A stretch of DNA of 64,000 bases, taken from contig JANQMT010000143.1 of NCBI GenBank assembly GCA_028279945.1, positions 32,668 through 96,667 on the forward strand, given 5' to 3'. The position numbers and the translations under genes were made by a program. Source of the DNA: JAKSCF01 sp028279945. GTDB lineage: Bacteria > Bacillota > Clostridia > Peptostreptococcales > JAAYPU01. The notes below the pieces were generated by a model. It was not told where the DNA came from. It saw only the letters and a list, made by a program, of their open reading frames with translations, and made no database searches. Shown one piece after another: positions 42,885 through 53,289 of the stretch; the first letter of the stretch is position 1; each line of letters starts with the position of its first letter.

Positions 42885-45320
42885 GTGAAGTATGTTCAAA
42901 TTGTTATTAATAATAAAAGCAGACAGACCGATCGCTTATATACATATGGATGTGATGATGATTCGGTAAGCGTCGGGGATAGGGTGATTGTTCCTTTTGG
43001 AAAAGGTAATCGTAGAACGGAAGGGTATGTTTTTTATATTGAAGAAGATACGGATATTGAAAAAGATACTATTAAATCGGTTATCAAAATCCTTAATGAT
43101 GATATTGTATTAAATGAAGAAAGTGTTTGGCTTTGTGAATGGATGAAGCAAGCATATTTCTGCAAATATATAGATGCTGTTCAGTGTTTTATTCCAGCCG
43201 GTGCATCCATACAAAAACAAAAATACGTTGAATTGCTGGACAATGATATGAATTTTGACACTGAAACCTTAGAATACCAAATCATTCAAGCTTTAAAAGA
43301 TAAAAAAAAGATTTCCTTAAAAAAGCTAAATGAGATGTTTGAAAATGCAGAAGGAAGAATAAAATATTTAAAGAACAAAGGTGTCGTTAAAATATCGGAA
43401 GTCATGAAAAGCAAAGTGCAGCCCGTTTATAAAAAATATGTTAGGATAAAAGATGAAGCAGCAGTCAAAGCTTACATAGGCCATAAAAAAAATGCACCCA
43501 AACAAATAAAAGTACTTAACAGCCTTTTGCAAGAAGGTGAAATGTCATGGGAACTTCTAAAAAATCAACATTCAATAGAGATGAATACTCTGAAAAGCTT
43601 AAATGAAAAAGGATTAGTGGAAATACTTCAAATCCAAAATCGGCGTATTCCATGTACAGAAATTGAAGAAGAAAAAAATAATGTGATTCATTTGACACAT
43701 GAACAAAAAACGGCGATCCATGAAATAGAATCTTATCTTCATAGAGATGTTCATAAAACCTGTTTGATTCATGGCGTAACCGGAAGCGGGAAAACAGAAA
43801 TATATATGCAGCTGATTCAAAAAGCATTACAATCCGATAAAACTGCCATACTATTGGTACCGGAAATATCTCTTACCTTACAGATGATAGAAAGGTTTAA
43901 AGGCCGTTTTGGTGAAGATATCATTGCGGTATTGCATAGCAAGCTGTCTGTAGGTGAAAGATATGATGAATGGCTGCGTATTAAAAGAGGTCAGGTTAAA
44001 ATTGTGATTGGTGCTCGATCATCACTTTTTGCACCACTCAATAATATTGGAATTATAATATTAGATGAGGAACACGAATCGTCGTATAAATCCGATTACA
44101 CACCCAAATATGATGCAGTAGAACTGGCAAGAAAGAGAGCCGAGATCAATGACGCCGTATTGGTGTTGGGAAGTGCTACCCCCACGGTAGTATCTTACTG
44201 TAGAAGTGAACTGGGAGAATATCATCGTATACAGCTGACCAAAAGATACAATGAGAATCTCATGCCTGCAATAGAGATTGTAGACATGCGGGAAGAACTA
44301 AAATCAGGCAATAAGAGCATTTTCAGCCGAAAGCTTTATGAGCAGATGGAAAATTCTCTTAAAGCCCATAAACAAGTTATTTTGTTTTTAAACCGTAGAG
44401 GATATGCTTCATTTATATCTTGCAGAAGCTGTGGTTATGTTTTAAAGTGTCCTAAATGTGGTATTTCCTTGACTTATCATGCTAATAGCAAAAGAGCAGT
44501 CTGTCATTATTGTGGTTTAGAAAAAAAAGTACCGGTGATGTGTCCGGAATGCAGCAGTAAATATATTAAGTATTTTGGAGTAGGTACGGAGCAAATAGAA
44601 AAAATTGTTAAAGAAACATTTCCGGATTATTCATGTGCCCGATTGGATTTAGATACGGCCAAAGTGAAAGGGAATACTCAAAAGATTTTAAAAGACTTTA
44701 AAAAAGGAAAAACAGATATCTTAATAGGAACTCAGATTGTAGCCAAAGGCTTAGATTTTCCAAATGTAAAGCTGGTTGGGATTTTAGCAGCGGATATTTC
44801 ACTCAATATAGCGGATTATAGAGCCAGTGAGAGAACCTTTCAGCTGGTTACTCAAGCAGCCGGAAGAGCAGGCAGAGGCGACGAACAAGGGCATGTCATT
44901 GTCCAAACCTATAAGCCGGAGCATTATGCTGTAACAACAGCTTGTGATCATAGCTATAAGACATTTTATAATAATGAAATCATTATGAGAAAGCAGTTGG
45001 ATTACCCACCTTATTCAGACATTATTCAAATCATCGTTGCAGGTGTAAAAGAATCAGATACTTGCAGGCTATCTCATAAAGTTTCTGAAGTGTTGACCAA
45101 AAAAATAGGTGAAGGTGCGAAGCAGAAAATATTAGGGCCGCATCTTGCGCCGAGGCAGAAAATCAATGGAAAATATCGTTTTCAAATATTAATTAAATGC
45201 AAACAGGTTGACCAAATAAGATACAGAGGTATAATAAACAGTATAAAAAACTCATTTACCAAGTTGGAACCAAAAGGCTACAGTTTAATGATAGATTTTA
45301 ATCCATATAGCTTTATGTAA
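42885..45320 (+). CDS. priA: primosomal replication-restart helicase PriA
   Basis: About 811 residues. N-terminal fork-binding domain, helicase motifs GVTGSGKTEIY, DEEHESSYKSD and GSATPT, eight zinc-binding cysteines in four pairs (CRSCGYVLKCPKC to CPECSS), and QAAGRAGRG. Start among GTG codons at 42876, 42882 and 42885; the last has the best spacing from GGTGGGTG. Confidence 0.95.
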   Translation: MKYVQIVINNKSRQTDRLYTYGCDDDSVSVGDRVIVPFGKGNRRTEGYVFYIEEDTDIEKDTIKSVIKILNDDIVLNEESVWLCEWMKQAYFCKYIDAVQCFIPAGASIQKQKYVELLDNDMNFDTETLEYQIIQALKDKKKISLKKLNEMFENAEGRIKYLKNKGVVKISEVMKSKVQPVYKKYVRIKDEAAVKAYIGHKKNAPKQIKVLNSLLQEGEMSWELLKNQHSIEMNTLKSLNEKGLVEILQIQNRRIPCTEIEEEKNNVIHLTHEQKTAIHEIESYLHRDVHKTCLIHGVTGSGKTEIYMQLIQKALQSDKTAILLVPEISLTLQMIERFKGRFGEDIIAVLHSKLSVGERYDEWLRIKRGQVKIVIGARSSLFAPLNNIGIIILDEEHESSYKSDYTPKYDAVELARKRAEINDAVLVLGSATPTVVSYCRSELGEYHRIQLTKRYNENLMPAIEIVDMREELKSGNKSIFSRKLYEQMENSLKAHKQVILFLNRRGYASFISCRSCGYVLKCPKCGISLTYHANSKRAVCHYCGLEKKVPVMCPECSSKYIKYFGVGTEQIEKIVKETFPDYSCARLDLDTAKVKGNTQKILKDFKKGKTDILIGTQIVAKGLDFPNVKLVGILAADISLNIADYRASERTFQLVTQAAGRAGRGDEQGHVIVQTYKPEHYAVTTACDHSYKTFYNNEIIMRKQLDYPPYSDIIQIIVAGVKESDTCRLSHKVSEVLTKKIGEGAKQKILGPHLAPRQKINGKYRFQILIKCKQVDQIRYRGIINSIKNSFTKLEPKGYSLMIDFNPYSFM

Positions 45321-45334
45321 GTAGGAGGGAAAAT

Positions 45335-45790
45335 ATGGCAATTAGGAAGATCGTATTAAAGGGTGATGATATTCTAACAAAGAAAGCAAGAGTCGTGGAT
45401 GTTATTAATAATAGAATTATTGATTTACTAGAAGATATGGCTGAAACCATGCATGAAAATAACGGAGTCGGCCTTGCTGCGCCCCAAGTTGGTATATTAA
45501 AAAGAGTGGTGGTTGTAGATGTAGGCGATGGCGTTATCGAACTCATTAATCCGGAAATAATAGAAACAAGCGGAGAAGTATTAGATGAAGAAGGCTGCTT
45601 AAGTGTGCCCGGAATTTTAGGCGAAGTGAAACGTCCAAAAACGGTAAAGGTCAAAGCATTGAACAGAAAAGGTGAAGCAATAGAAATCGAAGGCAGTGAC
45701 CTTTTGGCCAGAGCATTTTGTCATGAAATCGATCATTTAAATGGTGTACTGTTCGACGAGCGGGCAGACAAAATTGTATATACTGAGTAA
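45335..45790 (+). CDS. def: peptide deformylase
   Basis: 151 residues with all three metal motifs: GVGLAAPQVG, EGCLSVPG and HEIDHLNG. Removes the formyl group from new proteins; fmt, which helps put it on, follows by 21 bases. AGTAGGAGGG precedes the ATG. Confidence 0.96.
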   Translation: MAIRKIVLKGDDILTKKARVVDVINNRIIDLLEDMAETMHENNGVGLAAPQVGILKRVVVVDVGDGVIELINPEIIETSGEVLDEEGCLSVPGILGEVKRPKTVKVKALNRKGEAIEIEGSDLLARAFCHEIDHLNGVLFDERADKIVYTE

Positions 45791-45811
45791 AAAGAAGGTG
45801 AAGAAGCAAAC

Positions 45812-46747
45812 ATGAGAATCATATTTATGGGAACACCTGACTTTGCTGTTGCGGCATTAGAAGAAATAATAAAAAATAAAATAGAAGTAATAGGGGTTGT
45901 CACACAGCCTGATAGAGCAAAGGGCAGAGGCAAGAAAGTCCAATATACCCCTGTTAAACAAGTTGCTTTAGACCATAATATTCCTGTGTTTCAGCCTGAA
46001 TCAGCAAAAGATAAAGACTTTATTCAAGAGCTGCGCCTATTAAACCCCGACTGCATTGTTGTTGCTGCTTATGGTAATATCCTTTCTAAAGACCTTTTAG
46101 ACATACCTCGATATGGATGTGTCAACATTCATGCTTCGTTATTGCCTCAGTATAGAGGTGCTGCTCCGATACACTGGGCGGTTATAAATGGAGATGAAAA
46201 AACAGGTATTACCATTATGCAAATGGATGAAGGGTTAGATACAGGTGATATGCTGTTAAAAGACGAAGTTCAAATTGGAAATAAAACCACCGGACAGCTT
46301 CACGACATTTTAGCTGAGATGGGTGGAAGGCTTATTGTAGAAGCTTTGGAAAAAATACAATCCAAAACCACTCAACCTATAAAGCAAAACAATGAGGCGG
46401 CATCATATGCCGGTATGATTCATAAGAAAATGGGAAAAATTGAGTGGAACAAGACAGCAGATGAAATTGAACGTTTAATTCGAGGATTAAATCCGTGGCC
46501 AATAGCTTATACTATATATGACCATACCATTATGAAAATATGGGAAGCAGAAGTGTTAGATGAGATATCCAATGCACCTTATGGGACCATCGTATCTATT
46601 TCAAAAAGTGGGCTGAATGTTGTTGCGGGGGATAAAATATTGCAAATTAATAAGCTCCAGTTTCCTAACAAAAAAGCTGTAACTGTAGATGAATATTTAA
46701 GGGGTAACCAAATTAAACAAAATATCCGATTAGGTTTGGAGGGATAA
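45812..46747 (+). CDS. fmt: methionyl-tRNA formyltransferase
   Basis: 311 residues. MGTPDFAVAALE, NIHASLLPQYRGAAPIHWA and DTGDML are the formyltransferase core; C-terminal OB-type tRNA domain. GAAGGTGAAG upstream. Confidence 0.96.
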   Translation: MRIIFMGTPDFAVAALEEIIKNKIEVIGVVTQPDRAKGRGKKVQYTPVKQVALDHNIPVFQPESAKDKDFIQELRLLNPDCIVVAAYGNILSKDLLDIPRYGCVNIHASLLPQYRGAAPIHWAVINGDEKTGITIMQMDEGLDTGDMLLKDEVQIGNKTTGQLHDILAEMGGRLIVEALEKIQSKTTQPIKQNNEAASYAGMIHKKMGKIEWNKTADEIERLIRGLNPWPIAYTIYDHTIMKIWEAEVLDEISNAPYGTIVSISKSGLNVVAGDKILQINKLQFPNKKAVTVDEYLRGNQIKQNIRLGLEG

Positions 46748-46750
46748 AAT

Positions 46751-47446
46751 ATGGGATATGGATTTATGGGTTATTACACTAGTATGGTAATATTGATTCC
46801 GGCGATTATTTTTGCAATGTATGCACAAGTCAGGGTCAAATCAACTTTTTCAAAATATCTAAAAGTCAGAAACAGTAGAGGGATAACAGGTGCACAAGCT
46901 GCAAGGAGAATTCTTGATCAAAATGATCTTTATGATGTCCCTATTGAATTATCCAAAGGGTCTTTGTCTGATCACTATGATCCAAGAAAAAGAGTATTGA
47001 GACTATCTCCTGAGGTACATAATGGGACATCCGTAGCTTCTGTGAGTGTTGCTGCTCACGAATCCGGTCATGCTCTACAGCATGCTCATTCATATGCACC
47101 TCTAAGCATTAGAAATTCTATAGCCCCAACAGTTGGCTTTGCCTCTCAAGCCGCTATGCCCTTGGTTCTTTTGGGTCTTTTTATGGGTAGAAGCGGTGGC
47201 CTGTTGATGGATATCGGTATTTATCTTTATGCTTTTGCTGTGTTTTTTCAGGTGATCACTTTACCGGTTGAATTTAATGCAAGCAGTAGAGCCATTTTAC
47301 AGCTGGAAGCCAATGGACTCATCAATAACGAAGAAAAACCAAGAGCCAAGCGTGTATTAAATGCAGCCGCTTTAACCTATGTTGCCGCAATGGCAGTAGC
47401 TATAGCCAACCTGCTGCGTCTGATTATACTAAGAAACAGAGACTAA
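46751..47446 (+). CDS. membrane zinc metallopeptidase (YugP family)
   Basis: 231 residues: N-terminal membrane helix, HESGH zinc motif in VAAHESGHALQH, two or three C-terminal membrane helices, and a third-ligand region in LPVEFNASSRAI. Common next to fmt and rsmB in Clostridia; the substrate is unknown. Confidence 0.88.
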   Translation: MGYGFMGYYTSMVILIPAIIFAMYAQVRVKSTFSKYLKVRNSRGITGAQAARRILDQNDLYDVPIELSKGSLSDHYDPRKRVLRLSPEVHNGTSVASVSVAAHESGHALQHAHSYAPLSIRNSIAPTVGFASQAAMPLVLLGLFMGRSGGLLMDIGIYLYAFAVFFQVITLPVEFNASSRAILQLEANGLINNEEKPRAKRVLNAAALTYVAAMAVAIANLLRLIILRNRD

Positions 47447-47457
47447 AAGATTAAATT

Positions 47458-47487
47458 GTAAGCGTCGGGTCCCCGTGCCCGACTTAC
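47458..47487. repeat. GC-rich hairpin between the peptidase and rsmB genes
   Basis: GTCGGG and CCCGAC pair around TCCCCGTG, extended by GTAA/TTAC with a bulge. No T tract follows, so it is not a standard terminator; it could be a processing site or a remnant of a repeat. Confidence 0.4.
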
Positions 47488-47520
47488 TGATTGTTAAAAT
47501 ATTCACATGGTGGTGTATTC

Positions 47521-48855
47521 ATGCAAAACCCAAGACAAGTAGCTTTAGAAGTTTTAATCCACGTCTATAAGAACAAAGCCTATTCCAATTTGGCTGTAAA
47601 TAAAATGATAAAAAAATATAAAATCGAAGAGACCGGCCTGATTCGAGAAATCGTATATGGGGTCATAGAAAACCAAATCTATTTGGATTATATCATTGGC
47701 AAATTAGTCAAAACAGGTTTAAAAAAATTGAAAAGCGAAGTACATATTATCTTAAGGATGGGGTTATATCAAATGATCTTCTTAGATCATACACCGCCTT
47801 ATGCAGTCGTCAATGAAAGTGTTAAACTTACTAAAAAATATTCCTATCGTCATGTAGGGTTTGTTAATGCTGTTCTAAGAAACTATGAACGAAACAAAGA
47901 AGAAATGACACTGCCGGACAAAAAAAAAGATATCGTTCAATACCTTTCCGTAAAATATTCCTATGAGCCATGGTTGGTAAAACAATGGCTAAAAACATTT
48001 GATGCCGATTTTACCGAAGACTTGCTTCAAGCAGGCAATAGTACACCGGAGCTGACCATAAGGGTAAATACTTTAAAAACAAATGTAGATTTCATCACAA
48101 AGGAACTGGAAAATCAAGATGTAAAAGTCAGTAAAGGCAAATATATGGATGAAGCATTGATTGTCAAGGGCAGTAACTTAATTGATCACAATAAATGGTA
48201 CAATTCCGGTTACTATCAGGTACAGGATGAAAGCTCTATGCTGGCAGTGAGAGCCTTGGATCCTCAGCCTAATGATACGATGATTGATATATGTTCGGCG
48301 CCGGGTGGAAAAACCATTTATGCGGCTGAGCTCATGAAAAATAAAGGCAAAATCATTGCAAGAGATATACATGAGCACAAACTGAAATTATTAAATGATC
48401 GTGCTGAAAAACACGGCATTCATATTATTGAGACCCAAGTATTCGATGGGTTGAATTATGACCCAAACCTAAGCCAAAAAGCAGATAAAGTATTGGTAGA
48501 TGTCCCTTGTTCAGGATATGGTGTTATTCGAAGAAAGCCTGAAATAAAATATAATCGGTCAAAAGAAGATTTTAAAGAACTGGCTAAAATACAATATCAA
48601 ATTCTTGAGCAAGCTTCAAAATATGTGAAAAATAAAGGAACACTTTTATATAGTACATGCACCATATCGTCACAAGAAAATATGGATGTTATTAGAAAGT
48701 TTTTGAATCATAATAGTGATTTTAAAATAGATTTATTAGAAAAAGAACCTTTTGAAAATTTTAATGCTGAAGAAGGAGCGGTTCAGTTATTTCCAAATTT
48801 AGACGGAACTGACGGATTTTTTATTTGTAAAATGAAAAAAATGAATGACAATTGA
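47521..48855 (+). CDS. rsmB: 16S rRNA (cytosine-967-C5)-methyltransferase RsmB
   Basis: 444 residues. N-terminal NusB-like domain (residues 1-135) and a SAM-dependent methyltransferase domain with DICSAPGGKT, DVPCSGYGVIRRKPE and the second cysteine in YSTCTI. ATG at 47521, GGTGGTG upstream. Confidence 0.94.
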   Translation: MQNPRQVALEVLIHVYKNKAYSNLAVNKMIKKYKIEETGLIREIVYGVIENQIYLDYIIGKLVKTGLKKLKSEVHIILRMGLYQMIFLDHTPPYAVVNESVKLTKKYSYRHVGFVNAVLRNYERNKEEMTLPDKKKDIVQYLSVKYSYEPWLVKQWLKTFDADFTEDLLQAGNSTPELTIRVNTLKTNVDFITKELENQDVKVSKGKYMDEALIVKGSNLIDHNKWYNSGYYQVQDESSMLAVRALDPQPNDTMIDICSAPGGKTIYAAELMKNKGKIIARDIHEHKLKLLNDRAEKHGIHIIETQVFDGLNYDPNLSQKADKVLVDVPCSGYGVIRRKPEIKYNRSKEDFKELAKIQYQILEQASKYVKNKGTLLYSTCTISSQENMDVIRKFLNHNSDFKIDLLEKEPFENFNAEEGAVQLFPNLDGTDGFFICKMKKMNDN

Positions 48856-48874
48856 GTCATATTTTATATATAAT

Positions 48875-48981
48875 TATAGGTGGCAGGTGGTATGTCGTAT
48901 AGGACACCTATACGACATACCATTTATAGTATCACAGGAAGTTATTAATATCACCTATATAACTTATTAATATCACCTATA
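48875..48981. repeat. 16-bp perfect hairpin plus 18-bp direct repeats between rsmB and the PP2C gene
   Basis: 48888-48903 is an exact inverted copy of 48907-48922 with a 3-nt loop. Behind it, TTATTAATATCACCTATA occurs twice (48942-48959 and 48964-48981, period 22), and TATAGGTG before the hairpin (48875-48882) is its complement. No T tract follows the hairpin. Confidence 0.7.
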
Positions 48982-49009
48982 GTAGGTCGTTTTTGTAGGA
49001 GGATTCATT

Positions 49010-49747
49010 ATGGAAATTGGAGCTAAATCTGATATTGGGTTTGAAAGGCGTATCAATGAAGATGCGTATTATATTTCTAAAGATCATCACTTTTTTATAA
49101 TTGCCGATGGGGTTGGCGGCAATAATGCAGGTGAAATAGCAAGTAAAAATGCGGTTGAAACAGCTGCTTTATTTATAGAAAACAAACCCTTTGATGAAAT
49201 AGATAATGAAGAAACGGCATATGAATATCTTCGTGCATGTATAGAATCCGTTAATCGGTATATTGTTAATTTGGCACAAAACAATGAATCTTACCAAGGA
49301 ATGGGAACAACCATGATTGTTTCTATTGTATTGTCTAATAATATATATTTAGCTCATTTAGGAGACAGCCGTGGATACTTAATTAGGGGAAAAAAGATCC
49401 TTCAGATTACAGACGATCATACAGTTCCTGCAGAGCTATATAGAGAAGGGAAAATTTCATACGATGAGGCCCAAAATCATCCTCAGCGTCATATGATCAC
49501 AAAAGCAATAGGCATGTTAGATGAAATTAAAGCAGATATATATAAGATAGAATTGGAAGAAGGAGACATTATTATTCTTTGTACAGATGGGCTTTATGGA
49601 GAAGTCAATCCAAAAGAATTACATAAAGTCTTTACAAACAGTCAAAAGATGCAAGATGGTTGTGATGATTTGGTACGTCTTGCTATCTCAAGAAAAAGTA
49701 AGGACAATATTACTGTTCTTGCCTTGAAAAATGGAGGCGATTATTAA
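49010..49747 (+). CDS. PP2C-type Ser/Thr protein phosphatase
   Basis: 245 residues with the metal-binding PP2C motifs: GRRINEDA-like ERRINEDAY, ADGVGG, GDSRGYL and CTDGLYGEV, KDNITVL. Counterpart of Bacillus PrpC/Stp, it removes phosphates placed by the kinase encoded two bases downstream. TAGGAGG precedes the ATG. Confidence 0.94.
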   Translation: MEIGAKSDIGFERRINEDAYYISKDHHFFIIADGVGGNNAGEIASKNAVETAALFIENKPFDEIDNEETAYEYLRACIESVNRYIVNLAQNNESYQGMGTTMIVSIVLSNNIYLAHLGDSRGYLIRGKKILQITDDHTVPAELYREGKISYDEAQNHPQRHMITKAIGMLDEIKADIYKIELEEGDIIILCTDGLYGEVNPKELHKVFTNSQKMQDGCDDLVRLAISRKSKDNITVLALKNGGDY

Positions 49748-49749
49748 GC

Positions 49750-51738
49750 ATGATTGGAAAAATATTAAGTGGTAGATATGAAATCATTGAAAAAGTTGGG
49801 GAAGGCGGTATGGCAGTCGTATTTAAGGCTAGATGCAGGTTATTAAAAAGATATGTAGCCGTTAAAATTCTAAAGCCTGAATTTACCAAGGACGAAAAAT
49901 TTATTGCCAGCTTTCGAAGAGAATCTCAAGCAGCAGCCAGCTTATCTCATGCCAATATTGTCAATGTATATGATGTAGGAGTGGAAGCAAAAAAAATCCA
50001 CTTCATCGTCATGGAATTGGTAGAAGGACAGGTACTCAGTGATTTAATAAAAGACAGTAATCCAATGCCGATAGATAAGGCCATTTATATAGCAAAACAA
50101 ATTACTTCAGCATTGATCCATGCCCATAAAAACCATATTATTCATAGAGATATTAAGCCGCATAATATATTGATTACCAAAGAAGGACGCGCAAAGGTTA
50201 CCGATTTTGGTATTGCAAGGGCTGTAACACAAACTACAATAGTGAGCAACAAAGAAGATGTTATGGGATCTGTTCACTATTTTTCACCGGAGCAAGCAAG
50301 AGGTGGATACGTAGACGAAAAATCAGATATCTATTCTATGGGGATTGTGTTATATGAAATGCTTACCGGAAAAGTGCCTTTTGAAGCTGAAAGTCCGGTG
50401 TCTGTTGCTATGAAGCACATCAGTGAACCAATGGTTCTACCTTCAAAAATAAATGCCAAGGTGCCAAAGTATTTAGAAAATATTATTTTAAAAGCCACAG
50501 AAAAGATTCAAGTCAAAAGATATTCAAATGCATCAGAGATGTATAATGATCTAGAGAAAGCTTCATCCAATATGTATATGAATCCATCTTTAAATTATAA
50601 TGACCATGATGATAAAAATGCAACTCGGGTAGTACCGGTTATAAATGATTCCGGAGAAAAATCAGACTCTATCATGAAAAAGAAAAAAACGACGAAAAAA
50701 AAGCAAAAGAAAAATTTAAAAAATATTATATTACATAGAAATACATTCATTAAACTCGGTGCCATTACTTTAGCAATCTTTTTTGCCTTTTTTATCAGTA
50801 ATACCATTATGTTTTTAAAAGGTTTATTTTTTGTTAAAGAAATACCGGTACCGGATATTATGCATATCGATTCTACTCAAGCCGTTTCTAATTTAGAGGA
50901 ACTGGGATTACAATTTGAAAAAGAAATGCAATACAGTAACGTCTTACAGGAAGGACAAGTGATATCACAGGAGCCGGAACCGGGAACCGTCGTCAAAGAA
51001 GGTGCAGTAGTCCGAGTAACTGTAAGCAAAGGAGAGAAGCTGATTGCCATGCCTTCTCTCATCAATAAAAAATTAAATGATGCACTTTTCTTACTGGATA
51101 AAAACAATTTAGCAGAAGGGATTGTTGTAAAAGAAACCAGTGAGCTGCCGGTTGGTGTTGTAATCAGGCAAGATCCTGACCCTGACGAAGAAGTACCGGA
51201 AAATACGGAAGTCAATTTAGTCGTAAGCGATGGTGTTAAAATTAAAACCATTCTGATGATTAATGTCATGGGAAAAGGAATTGAAAATGCAAAATCGGAT
51301 ATAGAAGAAGCAGGGCTTAAAATCGGCCAGATTGAATATATTGATAGTGAAGAATATGAAAAAGACCAAGTTGTTTCTCAAAGCATTGATGCAGGAAAAG
51401 AAATTAAAGAAAATACTGCTATCAGCCTGCAGGTGAGTAAAGGCAGCAATGGGACTGAACCCAGTGAGCCTGTAGACGGTGATACGGATGCATTGATTGA
51501 AGTGCCTCTTAAACTGTATTATGATCAGGCTGAAAGTGATATTTTTACCATTAAAATATTTAAAATTCAAGATGGAAATATTGAAATGGTGTACAATAAC
51601 GTTCACAATAAAGAAAACAGCGGAAAAGAAGAAATTGTGATTAGCGGATACGGTAAAGCACGTATTGCTATCTATTACGATGAGGTACTAATTGCTGAGA
51701 AAAATTTAGATTTTGAAACGGGGCAGTTTTATGATTAA
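49750..51738 (+). CDS. prkC: PASTA-domain Ser/Thr protein kinase
   Basis: 662 residues. Cytoplasmic kinase domain (10-270) with GEGGMAVVFKA, VAVKIL, HRDIKPHNIL and DFGIAR; a lysine-rich juxtamembrane stretch; one membrane helix (335-357); three PASTA repeats (364-570) that sense muropeptides or lipid II; and a beta-rich C-terminal tail of about 85 residues. Controls growth, division and spore germination in relatives. Confidence 0.95.
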   Translation: MIGKILSGRYEIIEKVGEGGMAVVFKARCRLLKRYVAVKILKPEFTKDEKFIASFRRESQAAASLSHANIVNVYDVGVEAKKIHFIVMELVEGQVLSDLIKDSNPMPIDKAIYIAKQITSALIHAHKNHIIHRDIKPHNILITKEGRAKVTDFGIARAVTQTTIVSNKEDVMGSVHYFSPEQARGGYVDEKSDIYSMGIVLYEMLTGKVPFEAESPVSVAMKHISEPMVLPSKINAKVPKYLENIILKATEKIQVKRYSNASEMYNDLEKASSNMYMNPSLNYNDHDDKNATRVVPVINDSGEKSDSIMKKKKTTKKKQKKNLKNIILHRNTFIKLGAITLAIFFAFFISNTIMFLKGLFFVKEIPVPDIMHIDSTQAVSNLEELGLQFEKEMQYSNVLQEGQVISQEPEPGTVVKEGAVVRVTVSKGEKLIAMPSLINKKLNDALFLLDKNNLAEGIVVKETSELPVGVVIRQDPDPDEEVPENTEVNLVVSDGVKIKTILMINVMGKGIENAKSDIEEAGLKIGQIEYIDSEEYEKDQVVSQSIDAGKEIKENTAISLQVSKGSNGTEPSEPVDGDTDALIEVPLKLYYDQAESDIFTIKIFKIQDGNIEMVYNNVHNKENSGKEEIVISGYGKARIAIYYDEVLIAEKNLDFETGQFYD

Positions 51739-52615
51739 TGGTACTATCGTAAAAGGCATTGGGGGCTTTTACTATGTCAAAACTGAAAAAGGTATCTTAG
51801 AATGCAAAGCCAGAGGATTATTTAGAAAAGATAAAATCCTGCCCATGGTGGGAGATCGAGTTTGCGTTGAACCAAAGAAAAATGATGCAACCAATATCAT
51901 CAAAAAAATTGAAGAAAGAGATAATTTTTTAGTTCGCCCTCCCGTTGCCAACATCGATATGGCCATTATTGTATTTTCAATAACCAGACCGGAACCGAAT
52001 CTTTATTTATTGGACCGATTCTTAACCATTATTGAACAAAATGATATACACATATGCATTTGCTTTAATAAAGTAGACATTGCAGATGAGAACAAAAAAA
52101 ATGATATTATATCCATATATGAAAAAACCGGCTATCCCATTATTTGTTCAAGTGCTAAAACCGGTGAGGGTCTTAAGGAACTGAAAGAGATCCTCAAAGA
52201 CCATACCAGTATTTTTTCAGGGCCTTCCGGGGTAGGCAAGTCGTCTTTACTCAATAAAATGCAATCCAATTTAGACTTGAAAACAGGTGAAATCAGTTCA
52301 AAATCCGAAAGAGGCAAACATACCACCCGCCACGTAGAACTGCTGGAGTTAGAATTTGGCGGATATGTATTGGATACACCGGGTTTTACATCCCTAGAGA
52401 TAAAGGATGTAGAAGAAGCAGACCTGCAATACTTTTTTCCTGAGTTCATACCACATATTGATGAATGTAAATTTAATGGCTGCCGACATATGCAGGAGCC
52501 TAAATGTGCCATTAAAGAAAAAGTGTTATCCAAAGATATTTCTGAATCAAGATATGATTCTTATTTATCCATATTAAAAGAGATACAAGAACAAAGGAGA
52601 TATAAATATGATTAA
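51731..52615 (+). CDS. rsgA: ribosome small-subunit GTPase RsgA
   Basis: About 294 residues: OB fold, circularly permuted GTPase (NKVD, GPSGVGKSSLLN, DTPGF) and zinc-binding CKFNGCRHMQEPKC. Overlaps prkC by eight bases at ATG 51731. Confidence 0.95.
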   Translation: MINGTIVKGIGGFYYVKTEKGILECKARGLFRKDKILPMVGDRVCVEPKKNDATNIIKKIEERDNFLVRPPVANIDMAIIVFSITRPEPNLYLLDRFLTIIEQNDIHICICFNKVDIADENKKNDIISIYEKTGYPIICSSAKTGEGLKELKEILKDHTSIFSGPSGVGKSSLLNKMQSNLDLKTGEISSKSERGKHTTRHVELLELEFGGYVLDTPGFTSLEIKDVEEADLQYFFPEFIPHIDECKFNGCRHMQEPKCAIKEKVLSKDISESRYDSYLSILKEIQEQRRYKYD

Positions 52616-53264
52616 ATTAGCACCATCTATATTATCAGCTGACTTCGCCAAACTCTACGAAGATATCCAACAAATAGAAAAGGGCGGCGCACAATTATTA
52701 CATGTAGATGTAATGGACGGGCATTTTGTTCCTAATATTACCTTAGGACCTCCAATCGTAAAAAGCCTTAATGACCGAGTGCAAATACCCCTTGATGTGC
52801 ATTTAATGATAGAGAATCCGGATCAATACATAGAGAAATTTAATGTTAGTAAAACAGAGATTATAACGGTACATGCAGAAGCATGTGTTCATCTGCATAG
52901 AACCGTTGAAAAGATAAAGTCTTTAGGTATCAAAGCCGGTGTTGCATTGAACCCTGCCACATCTTTGGATGGTTTGGATTATATATTAGACGATATTGAT
53001 ATGGTACTGATTATGACTGTCAATCCCGGATTCGGCGGACAAAGCTTCATACCTGTTATGTATAAAAAAATCAACCAATTAAAGCAAAAAATTCAAGAAA
53101 AAAACCTATCCATAGACATACAGGTGGATGGTGGTATTAACCTGGATAATGTAGGACAAGCCATTGATGCAGGCGCAAATATTATTGTGGCGGGTTCGGC
53201 AGTTTTTAAAGCAGAAGACATCTGTGAGCAAACTAAAAAAATGCTGCAAACAATGAACGGTTAG
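52608..53264 (+). CDS. rpe: ribulose-phosphate 3-epimerase
   Basis: 218 residues, TIM barrel. LAPSILSADFAKL, HVDVMDGHFVPN, MTVNPGFGGQ and DGGIN carry the catalytic aspartates and metal histidines. Overlaps rsgA by eight bases. Confidence 0.96.
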   Translation: MIKLAPSILSADFAKLYEDIQQIEKGGAQLLHVDVMDGHFVPNITLGPPIVKSLNDRVQIPLDVHLMIENPDQYIEKFNVSKTEIITVHAEACVHLHRTVEKIKSLGIKAGVALNPATSLDGLDYILDDIDMVLIMTVNPGFGGQSFIPVMYKKINQLKQKIQEKNLSIDIQVDGGINLDNVGQAIDAGANIIVAGSAVFKAEDICEQTKKMLQTMNG

Positions 53265-53289
53265 GGTATAGGAATAAGTAGGTGTGTCA

